This document shows, piece after piece, positions 1 through 8,576 of a stretch of DNA of 64,000 nt (position 1 is its first letter; every line of letters begins with the position of its first letter). The position numbers were made by a program, and so were the translations under genes. Under the pieces are notes generated by a model. The model searched no databases. It was not told the DNA's origin and saw only the letters and a program-made list of their open reading frames with translations. The stretch spans positions 10,168,001 to 10,232,000 of the forward strand of contig NZ_CP197418.1 of assembly GCF_052161655.1 (NCBI RefSeq), given 5' to 3'. The stretch comes from Novipirellula sp052161655. GTDB taxonomy: Bacteria; Planctomycetota; Planctomycetia; Pirellulales; Pirellulaceae.

Positions 1-303
1 CAGTTCGACGAAGCCGGATTGAAGGTGACGATCGACAACAACGACGGCAAGGTGCAAGCGAAGATCCGCAACGCGCAACTCGACTTGGTCAACTACATGG
101 CCGTCGTCGGTCCGAAAGAGGCCGAGGCAGGCCAAGTGGCCCTGCGAGACCGGATTGATGGCGACCTCGGATCGATGCCAATCGCCGAAGCGATTGCACG
201 ACTCAAAGATGAGATCGCAACTCGCAAAGTGCGGCAAGCGGTCAAGAGCAGCCTCAGTGCTGCCGCCGCCGTCGACTCCGGTGCAACCGGCCACGAATAT
301 TGA
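1..303 (+). CDS. thrS: Threonine--tRNA ligase, C-terminal part (5' truncated by window edge)
   Basis: Reading from base 1 gives about 100 residues that match the C-terminal anticodon-binding domain of threonyl-tRNA synthetase, which charges tRNA-Thr in the cytoplasm. The diagnostic stretch is YMAVVGPKEAEAG followed by VALRDR and GDLGSMPIAEAI, equivalent to the VVGDKE...GDLGSM block of ThrRS. The catalytic and editing domains lie outside the window. After the domain there is a short Ala/Ser-rich tail ending at TGA 301-303. A repeat begins directly after the stop. The identification is secure for the domain; nothing can be said about the start or regulation. Confidence 0.9.
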   Translation, partial: QFDEAGLKVTIDNNDGKVQAKIRNAQLDLVNYMAVVGPKEAEAGQVALRDRIDGDLGSMPIAEAIARLKDEIATRKVRQAVKSSLSAAAAVDSGATGHEY

Positions 304-492
304 TTCGCGGCTAGGCATTTCACTCTCCCAACGTCGTTGGGAGGGTCGAAAATCGAGCCTTCAGCGAGATTTTCGGGGAGGGCTGGTGACTTCTTGCTTG
401 CACGATTCACTCGCTAACACAACGAGCCCCACCCAAAGCCGGCACCCGCCAACTTTGACCTCCCCAGAAGGGGAGGTGAAGAAGGATTCACC
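304..492. repeat. Long intergenic repeat (family A), copy 1
   Basis: This spacer shares an ordered series of blocks with 46995-47300: a CTCCC...GGGAGGGTCG hairpin, GGGGAGGGCTGGTGA, TGCACGAT, CGAGCCCCACC, and TTTGACCTCCCC followed by GGGGAGGT. Internal inverted repeats are visible (GAAAATC/GATTTTC and CTCCCCAGAAGGGGAG). It starts immediately after the thrS stop. This copy is uninterrupted at the point where the second copy carries an insertion. No coding potential is apparent. Confidence 0.75.
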
Positions 493-498
493 CTGACT

Positions 499-675
499 CT
501 ATTCTTGTGGAGGCGTTTCGTCTAAGTCTTCCATGTCGATCACTAACTCAGGATGCTCTTCCAAATAAGCTTTCATTTCGTCGGTATTCGTTGACTGGGT
601 TGTCTCGCTGGTCCCGCAACCCAACAGCGTCAGAAAAGTAATCGAAAGAACGCTAACAAAAATACAATGTTTCAT
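499..675 (-). CDS. Small lipoprotein, cassette copy 1
   Basis: A 58-aa protein starting at ATG 675 (MKHCIFVSVLSITFLTLLGC), with a hydrophobic signal and a LLGC lipobox that places the lipidated Cys at residue 20. A longer reading would start at 729 but puts non-signal residues in front of the signal peptide. The mature part is very acidic (TDEMKAYLEEHPEL, then DMEDLDE). It closely parallels the 62-aa protein at 3056-3244: both have DEM-x-AY-xx-EHPEL after a polar linker. It sits 155 bp downstream of a DUF1559 gene on the same strand, and the second copy has the same arrangement, which argues that it is a real gene. Function unknown; probably membrane-anchored and exported. Confidence 0.8.
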   Translation of the reverse strand: MKHCIFVSVLSITFLTLLGCGTSETTQSTNTDEMKAYLEEHPELVIDMEDLDETPPQE

Positions 676-830
676 GATGGAACTTAAGTGTTTGGTAGAA
701 GTGTCAAAAGACAAATGATTGAATCGCAATAAACGAAATCAGCCTTGTCCCCGCGGCTCGTGCCGGACGGCAGACAAGACTGATTTGAACTTGTGCTCCC
801 CATTGTGAATGGGACGCGAGTTGGCCGACC

Positions 831-2063
831 TTAGAAATCCTGAATTGTCTCTTTGGAGGCGCGGGTGCCGAGGGCACCCCAAAGTCCATACGGACTCATG
901 ACACCAGGGGTCGATGCAGGATCCGTATGCGTTGAGTGCACGCCCACTTGGCCGCGACTACTGTTACCTGATTCGATAGAGTCGGTAACAAATCTGACTG
1001 CACCGTCACCCATCAAGACATGGACGCCGCCTTGATGTCGACTGCTTGAGGTTGCGACAACAATCGATACCGCATTTGAATTGCCACAGATTTCGGCGTT
1101 AGGTGGCAAAATTGTCGTCATTTGCGAATAAATCGGCAGCATCGACGCCCATTTGTACCCGCGTCGCTCTTCCGCACTGCCCGCAAGATTGTTAGGCGAT
1201 GGAGTGCTTGACCAGAACAGAGGTCGTTGCGGATCAATGCTCTGGCGGCAGTTGATACTTCCGCCTAGTGAATTGATATTGATCGACGAAGCCATCAAGT
1301 GTGTTCGCTTGTCTTGGTCACCCAAGTCGGTCGCAATTTCTCCCGCAACAATCGTATTCGAAACGCCATCAAGTATATCTCGGAATCTCGTCGTCAACTG
1401 AATCACAAAGGCTCCCCGTTGTGACGCCCGAACCCGCTCGTACATCGTTGGTGTTCCGCCAGATTGAGCAATTCCCGAGGCCCTATTCAAAGCACCACCA
1501 TAGCCCGTGTCGCAAGAATCGCCGGTACAGAGGGCGTAGTTCGTTCGGCCCTGAGCGGGAAGCCCTTGTCCAGGATCACTCGGACAGCGAAGCGATGGGA
1601 TGTTGGCTAGCCAAGGATCGTAATTGCCTTGAGAAAGGTGTGCCGAGATAGGAGTCTGGGGCCACGGCCCCATCGGATTATAAGTCTTGGTCGTTCCACC
1701 CGAATCAACGGTTTGAAACGGATTGCTGACCTGCTCCCACAACGCTTGCTGTTCAAAAAACGGCGTCAAACCTACCAACGCCGAGAGTTCAACGCGGTTG
1801 TTACCACGGTTGTCGCTGGCGGCCTTCCCGGCGTCCGGTCCGTAGGTTCCACCACCGTGAACCGGAAGTTGATTGTAGGCCGCGTGATAATTGTGAATCG
1901 CGAGGCCAATCTGTTTGAAATTGTTGCTACAGCTCATCCGACGAGCCGCTTCGCGAGCGGCCTGGACCGCTGGCAATAGGAGGCCAACGAGCACTCCGAT
2001 GATTGCGATCACAACCAGCAACTCTACTAGCGTGAACCCTTTCGATCCATTTAACTTTCTCAT
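831..2063 (-). CDS. DUF1559 protein with prepilin-type N-terminus, cassette copy 1
   Basis: A 410-aa protein. Residues 10-45 form a type IV pilin-like signal, GFTLVELLVVIAIIGVLVG, followed by LLPAVQAAREAARRMSCSNN, the hallmark of the large planctomycete DUF1559 (SBP_bac_10) family. Prepilin peptidase would be expected to cut after the Gly. The C-terminal half has the family's H-x-GG-V-H-VLMGDGAVRFV motif (H-X9-DG). DUF1559 proteins are thought to be cell-surface or pseudopilin-like, but no biochemical role is established. The ATG at 2063 follows AAGGTAAA, which is also present before the second copy. The sequence is very similar to 3305-4540 through to the shared C-terminus GLWGALGTRASKETI. 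It is followed by the small lipoprotein gene. Confidence 0.93.
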   Translation of the reverse strand: MRKLNGSKGFTLVELLVVIAIIGVLVGLLLPAVQAAREAARRMSCSNNFKQIGLAIHNYHAAYNQLPVHGGGTYGPDAGKAASDNRGNNRVELSALVGLTPFFEQQALWEQVSNPFQTVDSGGTTKTYNPMGPWPQTPISAHLSQGNYDPWLANIPSLRCPSDPGQGLPAQGRTNYALCTGDSCDTGYGGALNRASGIAQSGGTPTMYERVRASQRGAFVIQLTTRFRDILDGVSNTIVAGEIATDLGDQDKRTHLMASSININSLGGSINCRQSIDPQRPLFWSSTPSPNNLAGSAEERRGYKWASMLPIYSQMTTILPPNAEICGNSNAVSIVVATSSSRHQGGVHVLMGDGAVRFVTDSIESGNSSRGQVGVHSTHTDPASTPGVMSPYGLWGALGTRASKETIQDF

Positions 2064-2262
2064 TAAACATTTACCTTATTAGAAGAAAAGTACGGTTAGA
2101 AGAAAACACTTCCGTCTCGACCTAGAACTGCAAGAACTATCTGTGGCCTCTGCGGTGCCGACTTTGATGAGAGAACGAATCGATTTGTCGACAGTTGCGC
2201 ATCGATGCAGGACGGATGTCGTAATTGCAATGTCTTAAAATTTAGATCGAATGTAGTTTGTG

Positions 2263-2304
2263 TTATTGGATTAATTGATTGCCAATTTGTGAAAATGCGC
2301 ATAA
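2263..2304 (-). promoter_or_regulatory. Conserved upstream block of duplicated cassette, copy 1
   Basis: About 200 bp upstream of the DUF1559 start lies a block beginning TTATTGGATTAATTGATTGC and ending ATGCGCATAA. It aligns base by base with 4757-4798, upstream of the second cassette, with scattered substitutions. Shorter matching patches occur between block and gene (CTGTGGCC, CGAATCGAT, GATGCAG-ACG-ATG). This shows that the duplication includes the leader. A promoter or operator role is inferred; no specific -35/-10 pair is claimed. Confidence 0.5.
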
Positions 2305-2657
2305 GCCTAAAATCCACGTTAAGCCGCGAACCAGGTAAACGTATCGAGGCACTTTCCATCACTGAATTACGAAGGCAACACATGGCCTTAGGGCCCAACC
2401 TTGCGAACGATTACGGTGCAATGAACCGGCATTAAAGACGCATCCAGTGCGAGCGTTTTCATGGGCGAGGGCAAAACACGGGGGGGGCAGTGAATCGCAA
2501 CCCCCATCCCTCCTGTCTCTGACACCAGCAGCGGTATCGGCGGCAGCGATTAACCCGATGCACGGACATGTGGGGCCGAAACGAGCAACTATCCCGGAGG
2601 GGTAATAGAATTTGGGCGATGCTTTGAACGCAGCGAACACAGCCTTCGTCTCGCAGT

Positions 2658-2725
2658 GGTGAGCCGTGGGCCGTAAGGCACCGGGTAATGCATGGAACCC
2701 GGCCGCTCACGCGTCACGGCTCACC
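2658..2725. repeat. REP-like palindrome (family R), copy 1
   Basis: Perfect 11-bp arms GGTGAGCCGTG (2658-2668) and CACGGCTCACC (2715-2725) enclose a second hairpin, CCGGGT/ACCCGG. The core GCCGTAAGGCACCGGGT recurs in inverted orientation at 39997-40055 and as a half copy at 46964-46992. Confidence 0.85.
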
Positions 2726-2759
2726 ATCGCAATGTACCTGTCGCCTGAATCAACAGGTC

Positions 2760-2808
2760 GCTTGCCCCAGTTGAACGTAGAAACCGTGGCTAGCGCAAGA
2801 CGGCTAAC
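2760..2808. repeat. Palindromic repeat (family B), copy 1
   Basis: Contains AACCGTGGCTAGCGC and CGGCTAAC, followed by an extension (CCTGCxTACCTGCTTA) that is also found after the copy at 32034-32098. The left arm is decayed (CTTGCCCCAGTTGAA). The rest of the 2064-3055 spacer holds the upstream block, the family R palindrome, a G-run at 2480-2487 and a short tandem CCGGCACCGATTT near 2872-2890. No gene was recognised in it. Confidence 0.65.
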
Positions 2809-3055
2809 ATACCGAAAGAATCCTGCCTACCTGCTTAAATCTTTGCAGCGAGAGCCCATTGGATGGCCGGCACCGATTTCCGGCACCGATTTCTGGCGCA
2901 TGCTCGATCAGGCCAGGGGCGCGGCGGGGAAAGCATCATCTAGAACGTCGCTTCACGACGAGATCTGCCAATCGTCATCATATTTTTTTACGAACCCCGA
3001 CGTGAATGACACCAAGTGCCATTCACAAACATTGATTCTATTCAGCAACGAACCT

Positions 3056-3244
3056 TTACTCTTCCTCGTCAGGCGAGGGCTCCGCATTGAGTTCTTCTTC
3101 GGAGATATTCAACTCGGGGTGCTCGTCGATGTAAGCCTGCATTTCATCTTGGTTGGTGGGAACGGTCGGAGCGTCCGAACCGCAGCCAACCATCGTGAAG
3201 CAAGCGGTCAATGACAGCAGTAGTAATCGAATGTTATTCATCAT
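3056..3244 (-). CDS. Small lipoprotein, cassette copy 2
   Basis: A 62-aa protein with signal MMNNIRLLLLSLTACFTMVG and lipobox MVGC; the second Met (3241) is an equally good start. The acidic mature part, NQDEMQAYIDEHPELNISEE, is clearly homologous to the 58-aa protein at 499-675. It lies 60 bp downstream of the second DUF1559 gene on the same strand, so the two probably share a transcript. Because gene order and sequence are both preserved in the two copies, the protein is likely made and may work with the DUF1559 product at the envelope. This functional link is inference. The C-terminus ends in an acidic run. Confidence 0.8.
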   Translation of the reverse strand: MMNNIRLLLLSLTACFTMVGCGSDAPTVPTNQDEMQAYIDEHPELNISEEELNAEPSPDEEE

Positions 3245-3304
3245 AGCTTTCAGAATGGGCGGTTGAATTTAAGAGGTAACACGAAATGATTTGGAGTTTG
3301 CTTA

Positions 3305-4540
3305 CTAGAAATCCTCAATGGTTTCCTTCGAAGCTCGAGTCCCCAAAGCTCCCCAAAGCCCGTACGGACTGGCGATCCCTGGCGTCGAATTCGGGTCCGT
3401 GTGTTGACCATGAATCCCAACTTGACCACGCCCCGAGTCACCGGACTCAATCGAATCCGTTACATACTTCACCGCACCATCGCCCATCAAAACATGCACG
3501 CCGCCTTGGTGACGACTGCTCGGTGGCGCGACAACGATCGAGTAATAGAAATTATTGCCGCAAAGCTCGGCGTTAGGCGGCAGAATCGTCAGCATTTGGG
3601 TATAGATTGGCAGCAACGACGCCCACTTCATTCCACGACGCTCTTCTCCGCTGCCAGTCAAGCGGTTCGGTGCGGGGGATTGGGACCAGAATTGCGGACG
3701 TTCCGGGTCAATGCTTTGACGACAAGCCAGATTTCCGCCCATGTTTAAGATGTTCGAGACCTGGTTATCGGCCAGATGAGTTCGCTTATCACGATCCCCT
3801 AAATCCGTCACGATCTCGCCCGCAAAAATCGTGTTGGACAATCCGTCGAGCACGTCGCGGAACTTGGAATCGAGCTGGACCATGAACGCCCCTCGCTGCG
3901 AAGCTCGGACCCGACTGTACATTTTAGGCGTTCCACCCGATTGAGTCGCCCCCGTTAAACGATTGAGTGCTCCGCCAAACCCGGTGTCACAAGAGTCACC
4001 CGTACACATCGCGTAGTTCGTACGACCGGTCGCGGGAAGTCCCACCCCCGGATCGCTCGGGCAACGAAGCGTCGGAATGTTTGTCAACCAAGGGTCATAG
4101 TTGCCCCAATTCAAGTGCGCCGAGAGAGGCATTCCGGGCCAAGGCCCCATCGCATTGTAGGTGCGAACTCCTCCGCTACTGTCCGTCGTCTGGAATGGGT
4201 TGCTGATTTGCTCCCATAACGCTTGTTGTTCAAAAAATGGGGTCAATGCAACCAAGGCTGATCGCTCGAGGCGATTGTTGCCTCGTCGTCCGCTCTCGTG
4301 TCTCCCAGCATGGGTACCTTTTGTTCCGCCGCCTTGAACCGGCAGCTGTTTGTAGGCCGCATGATAATTGTGGATCGCGAGGCCAATTTGCTTGAAGTTG
4401 TTGCTACAGCTCATCCGACGAGCTGCTTCGCGGGCTGCCTGGACGGCAGGCAACAGCAGCCCCACGAGCACTCCAATGATTGCGATTACAACTAGCAGCT
4501 CAACTAACGTGAACCCTTTGGATTCATTTGACGTTCTCAT
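3305..4540 (-). CDS. DUF1559 protein with prepilin-type N-terminus, cassette copy 2
   Basis: A 411-aa paralogue of 831-2063. The ATG at 4540 (MRTSNESKGFTLVELL) is chosen over the GTG one codon upstream because it matches the MRKLNGSKGFTLVELL start of copy 1. AAGGTAAA lies upstream in both. Residues 9-45 are the prepilin-like signal and RMSCSNNFKQIGLAIHNYH block; HQGGVHVLMGDGAVKYVTDS is the C-terminal family motif. The two paralogues are close to identical over their first 65 residues and at the C-terminus and differ mostly in the middle, as expected for a relatively recent duplication. Localisation at the cell surface is inferred from the family; the molecular role is unknown. Confidence 0.93.
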   Translation of the reverse strand: MRTSNESKGFTLVELLVVIAIIGVLVGLLLPAVQAAREAARRMSCSNNFKQIGLAIHNYHAAYKQLPVQGGGTKGTHAGRHESGRRGNNRLERSALVALTPFFEQQALWEQISNPFQTTDSSGGVRTYNAMGPWPGMPLSAHLNWGNYDPWLTNIPTLRCPSDPGVGLPATGRTNYAMCTGDSCDTGFGGALNRLTGATQSGGTPKMYSRVRASQRGAFMVQLDSKFRDVLDGLSNTIFAGEIVTDLGDRDKRTHLADNQVSNILNMGGNLACRQSIDPERPQFWSQSPAPNRLTGSGEERRGMKWASLLPIYTQMLTILPPNAELCGNNFYYSIVVAPPSSRHQGGVHVLMGDGAVKYVTDSIESGDSGRGQVGIHGQHTDPNSTPGIASPYGLWGALGTRASKETIEDF

Positions 4541-5227
4541 CACGCTCTTTACCTTCGAAAAAAGACAAGTGGAAGAAAAGACATCAGGCTCGAATGAAAA
4601 CTACGAGCACTCTCTGTGGCCTTAGCCATACCGATATAGATGTAGATAAGTTTTCGAATCGATCTGATATCGGCTTCAGATGGATGCAGAACGAATGTTT
4701 CGCCCTGATGTCCTGCACATGGCAGTGTCTTTAACTCTAAAGTGTGGGGGGCAAGGTTATTGGACTAAATGATTGCCATTCCGTTAAAGTGCGCACAAAC
4801 CCAGCATTTTCCAACTATTTCGAGCAAACTCAGGTGCATCTCGCTGATTTTACAGTCTTGAACCAGCCGAATAGTGCTCGGTCTTAGAACATCACCTTAG
4901 ACACGTTTTAAAGGGACATGCAGCGTCTGTGCAAACGTATTCGATTGCAAAGCCACGGTCCCGAACGACGAATCATCTCCGAGGGGGGGCGAAATGGACC
5001 GAAACCCACCGCAGCCCTATCGTTCCCCCCTTTGGAAGACGATCCAACAGTGGTAGCGGCGGCGGCCGTTCATCCGCCGCAATGTGACGACACAAAACCG
5101 ATGGCGAGACTGCTCGTTGAGCCTGCCTGCCGAAGCCGGCACGAATGGGCGGATCGGCACGGATTGGAATTGCCCGATTGGAATTGCCCATGACCAGCAA
5201 CAGGCAAACGAAACATCCGGAACTGGG
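4541..5227. other. 687-bp spacer with cassette leader; no gene seen
   Basis: The first 260 bp are homologous to the leader of cassette copy 1, with the best block at 4757-4798 (TTATTGGACTAAATGATTGC...GTGCGCACAA). The remainder holds a GGGGGGGCGAAATG / CGTTCCCCCC inverted pair near 4984-5033 and a short direct repeat (TTGGAATTGCCC twice, 5162-5189). ORFs here have no recognisable features. Confidence 0.5.
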
Positions 5228-6484
5228 CTAACGCTTGGTTCCTGACACCAATTCCTTCGCTGGAGGTAATCGCGAACCATCTGTGTCCGTCACCGAGTCG
5301 ATGACGGTCGATTTGTCAGCCGATGGTCGTTTATTGGTACGTCGTGGCCGACGTTTTCGCCACCACACGATGGTGCCACTGATGTACAACAGCGCCGGAG
5401 TCAACCCAAAAAACAAGACCGCCCAGCGCCCCATCAAGCCGAACGCCTCTCCGTTGTGAAGTGGAAATTGCCATGCGAAGAATGCGTCCGCGGCTGAAAA
5501 GTTTGCCGGGCTTCGGACGCTCAAGACACGACCGGTGTATTGATCCAGGAAGACTTGTGAACGCCCGTAGCTTGTTTGAACCTCATCGGGCTGACGAAAC
5601 GCGACTTCATAGGTTCCGTTCTCGCTCGCAGGCGGATGCAAATGATCGAATTTGGCGTCCGGAAAAGTGGATCTCGCGATTGCGATCGCTTCGTCGGGTG
5701 TTAACGTGTTTCGAGACTCTTGTGACTCAGAGGTCAGGTCGCGAGGCTCTTCACTCACCTCGCTGAAGACATCCGCAACGGCCGTGAACACGGTGGGGAA
5801 TTCCATGTAGACCCCTGTGAAGGTGATCACAACGAGAAAGCTAGCACTGATGATCCCAAACGTCTTGTGAATGTCGTAGTTGAAACGCCGTCCACGACGG
5901 ATCGCAAACGCGGCACGCCAACTATGCTTCCAAAGCGGCCACCAGAGCAAGACTCCGGAACCAATCGAAAGCAAAACCAAAACGCCGATGATGCCAACGA
6001 TGATCGAGCCGATTCGGCCCGCCACCAATTGAAAGTGCAATCGGTAGATCCATGACATCAAATCCTCGCCCCAAACCCGTTGTCCTGTGACCGAAGCGGA
6101 ATAGGGATCGACATAAACCGCACTGTACTCGGGCGATTGATCCGTCCCGCCGGCAAACCAGACCGTCCAAACGCCATCATCGACGCGAGGCCGGCTGACG
6201 GAGAGCGCGTGTTTGGAACCATCGCCATAGAAGGCTTCCGCCGCCTCGATGATCTCGGCCACTGTACGCGTTTGGCCGCTACCCTTGGTCAGCAATAAAT
6301 CCGAATTCAGTCGCTCATCGATCGCGTGATCGAACACCAATAGACTGCCCGTCAATCCGATCAACACAAACACGAGGCCAATCGTAAGACCGAGCCAACG
6401 ATGAGCGACCAGCCAAAGTTTGCGCAAGCGAAAACCAACCGCACGGTTGCGATCGGCGAGCTTCGCAGTATCGATCGCGTTCAT
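5228..6484 (-). CDS. PepSY-associated TM protein (iron-regulated membrane protein type)
   Basis: A 418-aa integral membrane protein of the PepSY_TM family. It has four main hydrophobic segments: about residues 27-50 (HRWLGLTIGLVFVLIGLTGS), 155-183 (after RIGSIIVGIIG), 205-235 (IHKTFGIISASFLVV) and 350-378 (before the WWRKRRPRR stop-transfer). PepSY-type loops lie between them (for example DPYSASVTGQRVWGEDLMSW). Family members are often iron-regulated and occur next to TonB-dependent siderophore systems, where they act as putative ferric reductases or metal-handling proteins. The start overlaps the stop of the upstream lipoprotein gene by 4 bp (ATGA), so translation is probably coupled. The C-terminus is a basic/polar cytoplasmic tail. 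Confidence 0.85.
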   Translation of the reverse strand: MNAIDTAKLADRNRAVGFRLRKLWLVAHRWLGLTIGLVFVLIGLTGSLLVFDHAIDERLNSDLLLTKGSGQTRTVAEIIEAAEAFYGDGSKHALSVSRPRVDDGVWTVWFAGGTDQSPEYSAVYVDPYSASVTGQRVWGEDLMSWIYRLHFQLVAGRIGSIIVGIIGVLVLLSIGSGVLLWWPLWKHSWRAAFAIRRGRRFNYDIHKTFGIISASFLVVITFTGVYMEFPTVFTAVADVFSEVSEEPRDLTSESQESRNTLTPDEAIAIARSTFPDAKFDHLHPPASENGTYEVAFRQPDEVQTSYGRSQVFLDQYTGRVLSVRSPANFSAADAFFAWQFPLHNGEAFGLMGRWAVLFFGLTPALLYISGTIVWWRKRRPRRTNKRPSADKSTVIDSVTDTDGSRLPPAKELVSGTKR

Positions 6485-6975
6485 CGCCCCGGCTCCATCT
6501 CGGGACCACGTGGAATTCGACGCGTCTTGGCGTTTTGAACTTTGGTTTGAAGCTTCACCCCGTCGATTGCGATGGTGGGAAGCGAGTTCTCACCTTCTTG
6601 GATCTCCACCTTCCACTGCGACTGTTCCGGACGAGCGAACTGACCATCCAATTGGTCGATCATTGCCAAGTCCATCTTGGTGACGTCCAGCGGCCATGTC
6701 ACGGTAACGTTGTACTCACCTCTGGGCGCCCCATCGCCAGCTTCATACGTCTGCAATTCGAAACGACCATCCTGGTCCGCAATTGCCCAAGGCCGCGAGT
6801 TACGAACATCCACCTTAGCGCCGATCGGATAAAGGGTGACGACAGCTCCGCTAGCAGCAACCCCATTGACGGTCACCATTCCATTTGCAGGATGCGTCAC
6901 CGCTTGCCAACCTTCGCGACATCCGACGCAAACACATGCAACCACTACCAAACCAAAACGGATCAGATATTTCAT
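6481..6975 (-). CDS. Carboxypeptidase-regulatory-like lipoprotein
   Basis: A 164-aa exported lipoprotein: signal MKYLIRFGLVVVACVCVG with the lipidated Cys in VGC. It is followed by a single beta-sandwich of the transthyretin/carboxypeptidase-regulatory type (GMVTVNGVAASGAVVTLYP, DQDGRFELQTY, PRGEYNVTVTWP). Such short lipoproteins are very common in planctomycetes next to DUF1559 genes. AGGGGAAC lies 3 nt before the ATG and overlaps the upstream stop region. The gene is 9 bp downstream of the DUF1559 gene and overlaps the PepSY gene by 4 bp, so the three form one transcription unit. A role in envelope assembly or cargo binding is inferred. Confidence 0.85.
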   Translation of the reverse strand: MKYLIRFGLVVVACVCVGCREGWQAVTHPANGMVTVNGVAASGAVVTLYPIGAKVDVRNSRPWAIADQDGRFELQTYEAGDGAPRGEYNVTVTWPLDVTKMDLAMIDQLDGQFARPEQSQWKVEIQEGENSLPTIAIDGVKLQTKVQNAKTRRIPRGPEMEPGR

Positions 6976-6984
6976 GATGTTCCC

Positions 6985-7962
6985 CTAAAACTCGCCAACG
7001 ACTTCATGACCATCAATCGACGTCAATGCACTGAGAACGTCTATGTCGATGTTTTCCGTCAAGAATCGAACCGAGCCATCCCCCAAACTGATTTGCATCC
7101 CTCCGGTATGAAACGCGTAGGGGGCGCCGTAAAGATTGCTGACGTTGATGATTTCCGTGCCCACGAACCAAGTCACATTCGGATTGCCAGTATTGGGGTC
7201 CAATTCCACTTGGTATGGATAAAGCCATCCCGAGTTAAAGTGCCCCGCCCATGCCTTGTATTCTTGAGTCCACCATGAGGGCGAGACGGCTGTTCGGCCT
7301 TGGACATACAATGCGGCACGACCTGCCGATTCGTATTGCAAGATCGTGTGGCTAAGGCCATCGGTGACATCGCGAAACTTGCGGATTTCGTTCTGCTCGA
7401 ACATGGAACGATTCGGCGTAGGATCCGTGATCCATCCCGTATCACTACGAATGTGGGCGTAGTCGCAGGTCTGAAAACCGCTATCGGGTTCGGTCGCTCC
7501 CGCTTCGGGACTGGATGGACACTGATACGTCGCAGGCATGTTCGTGGCCATTTCGGCGTTCTCGGCATGATCCCATCGCACGTTGTAGTCGTATTGGCTC
7601 TCCGCGTTCCCGCCTTCGAGAAAGGGAAGCACGGCGACATTCGCGTGTGCGACATGCAGGGGATCGGCATACAATCCGTCCCAATCGACCCATGCCGGAG
7701 GAAGGCTGCGGTGAGTCGATTCGTAGTTGTGCAGTGCCAAGCCAACTTGTTTCATGTTGTTACTGCATTGCATCCGCCGGGCTGCTTCGAGGGCAGCTTG
7801 CACGGCCGGCAATAGCAAACCGACCAACACACCAATGATTGCAATGACGACGAGCAGCTCAACGAGCGTAAAGGCCGATCGAGGCGAGTGGACCGATTTG
7901 CCAACGTGGACCGATTTGTAGCCGTGGTCCGATTTGCTGGCGCATAGCGAGCGTGGGTACAT
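6985..7962 (-). CDS. DUF1559 protein, first gene of the PepSY operon
   Basis: A 325-aa DUF1559 protein. ATG 7962 is preceded by GGAG at 7 nt, so it is preferred over a TTG 14 codons upstream. The prepilin-type helix (AFTLVELLVVIAIIGVLVGL) begins only about 30 residues in. The unusual N-terminal extension contains three short repeats encoding (K/Y)KSVH or GKSVH, from tandem AATCGGTCCAC at 7890-7940. The C-terminus has HTGGMQISLGDGSVRFLTENI, the H...GDG motif of the family. It is divergent from the cassette DUF1559 pair and is probably a separate paralogue. As the first gene of the operon, it lies behind the palindrome at 8091-8107. Confidence 0.9.
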   Translation of the reverse strand: MYPRSLCASKSDHGYKSVHVGKSVHSPRSAFTLVELLVVIAIIGVLVGLLLPAVQAALEAARRMQCSNNMKQVGLALHNYESTHRSLPPAWVDWDGLYADPLHVAHANVAVLPFLEGGNAESQYDYNVRWDHAENAEMATNMPATYQCPSSPEAGATEPDSGFQTCDYAHIRSDTGWITDPTPNRSMFEQNEIRKFRDVTDGLSHTILQYESAGRAALYVQGRTAVSPSWWTQEYKAWAGHFNSGWLYPYQVELDPNTGNPNVTWFVGTEIINVSNLYGAPYAFHTGGMQISLGDGSVRFLTENIDIDVLSALTSIDGHEVVGEF

Positions 7963-8090
7963 GAAAAATCTCCAGCCAAGAGAAAGGGGGGCGTGATGCT
8001 TCAAACCCCGCGAAAACGCGTCGGGGGGCGAGTCAAACGTGGCTGGCTAAAGAGATAAACTCGTCGCTGGCTTCGCGGACAATCTAGTTC

Positions 8091-8107
8091 TTGCGAATCG
8101 TTCTCAA
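8091..8107 (-). promoter_or_regulatory. Fur-box-like palindrome upstream of the PepSY operon
   Basis: TTGCGAATCGTTCTCAA is an imperfect 8-1-8 inverted repeat (6 of 8 positions symmetric) located 129 bp upstream of the DUF1559 ATG. It resembles proteobacterial Fur operators of the TGAGAAT-N-ATTCTCA class. Combined with a PepSY_TM gene in the operon it suggests repression by iron. This is inference from one site; the Fur motif of this lineage is not known to me. Confidence 0.35.
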
Positions 8108-8576
8108 CAAGCTAGTAGCCGCCTAGGACACCGTCAAGCCGCATTGCTGATGTTTTCGCAGCGACCACCTAGATCGAATGATCGCGAGAATCCTGATCTT
8201 GGGTTCAGGTTGCGGCAGATTTCCGTTTTCCGTATCGTCGTCCTTATGCGAAGTCCATTCCTTGCCCTGCTCCTGATCTGTCACCGTGACCCCCGAGCAA
8301 GACGTGCGACTGAGTCCGAAGGGCGTTTGGGAACTGATGGAAAGTATCGGCAAAACACCAAACAAGATGGTGACACCGAACGGGACGTTTACGTCGAAGC
8401 CCAAAAGCTAGAAGGTTGTTTGAGCAGGGGAGAGACAAAGAGTGCTTCGAGTCGCTCCCCATTGAAGAACGCTTGAAGTCGTCAATTTCTCATTTTCAAT
8501 CGGCAAAAGGGGCGGAGTGAATCCTTCGCCCCGTTTGCCGATCCGAGTGACCCAATGCCTTACAAGAACGTCCGGC
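8108..8576. other. Spacer, no supported gene
   Basis: About 470 bp between the PepSY operon and the copper-enzyme gene. Several ORFs of 70-110 codons overlap in conflicting frames, but none has a ribosome-binding site, signal or recognisable motif. No repeat family of this window was seen here. It could hold the far-upstream promoter of the PepSY operon or a decayed gene. Confidence 0.4.

Noticed and set aside
2480..2600. Possible origin or G-quadruplex at the G-run near 2480
   Set aside because: A single run of eight G without further regularly spaced runs; no DnaA-box cluster.
8123..8476. Overlapping ORFs of 70-110 codons on both strands
   Set aside because: No ribosome-binding site, signal or conserved pattern; frames conflict. 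Kept as a spacer.
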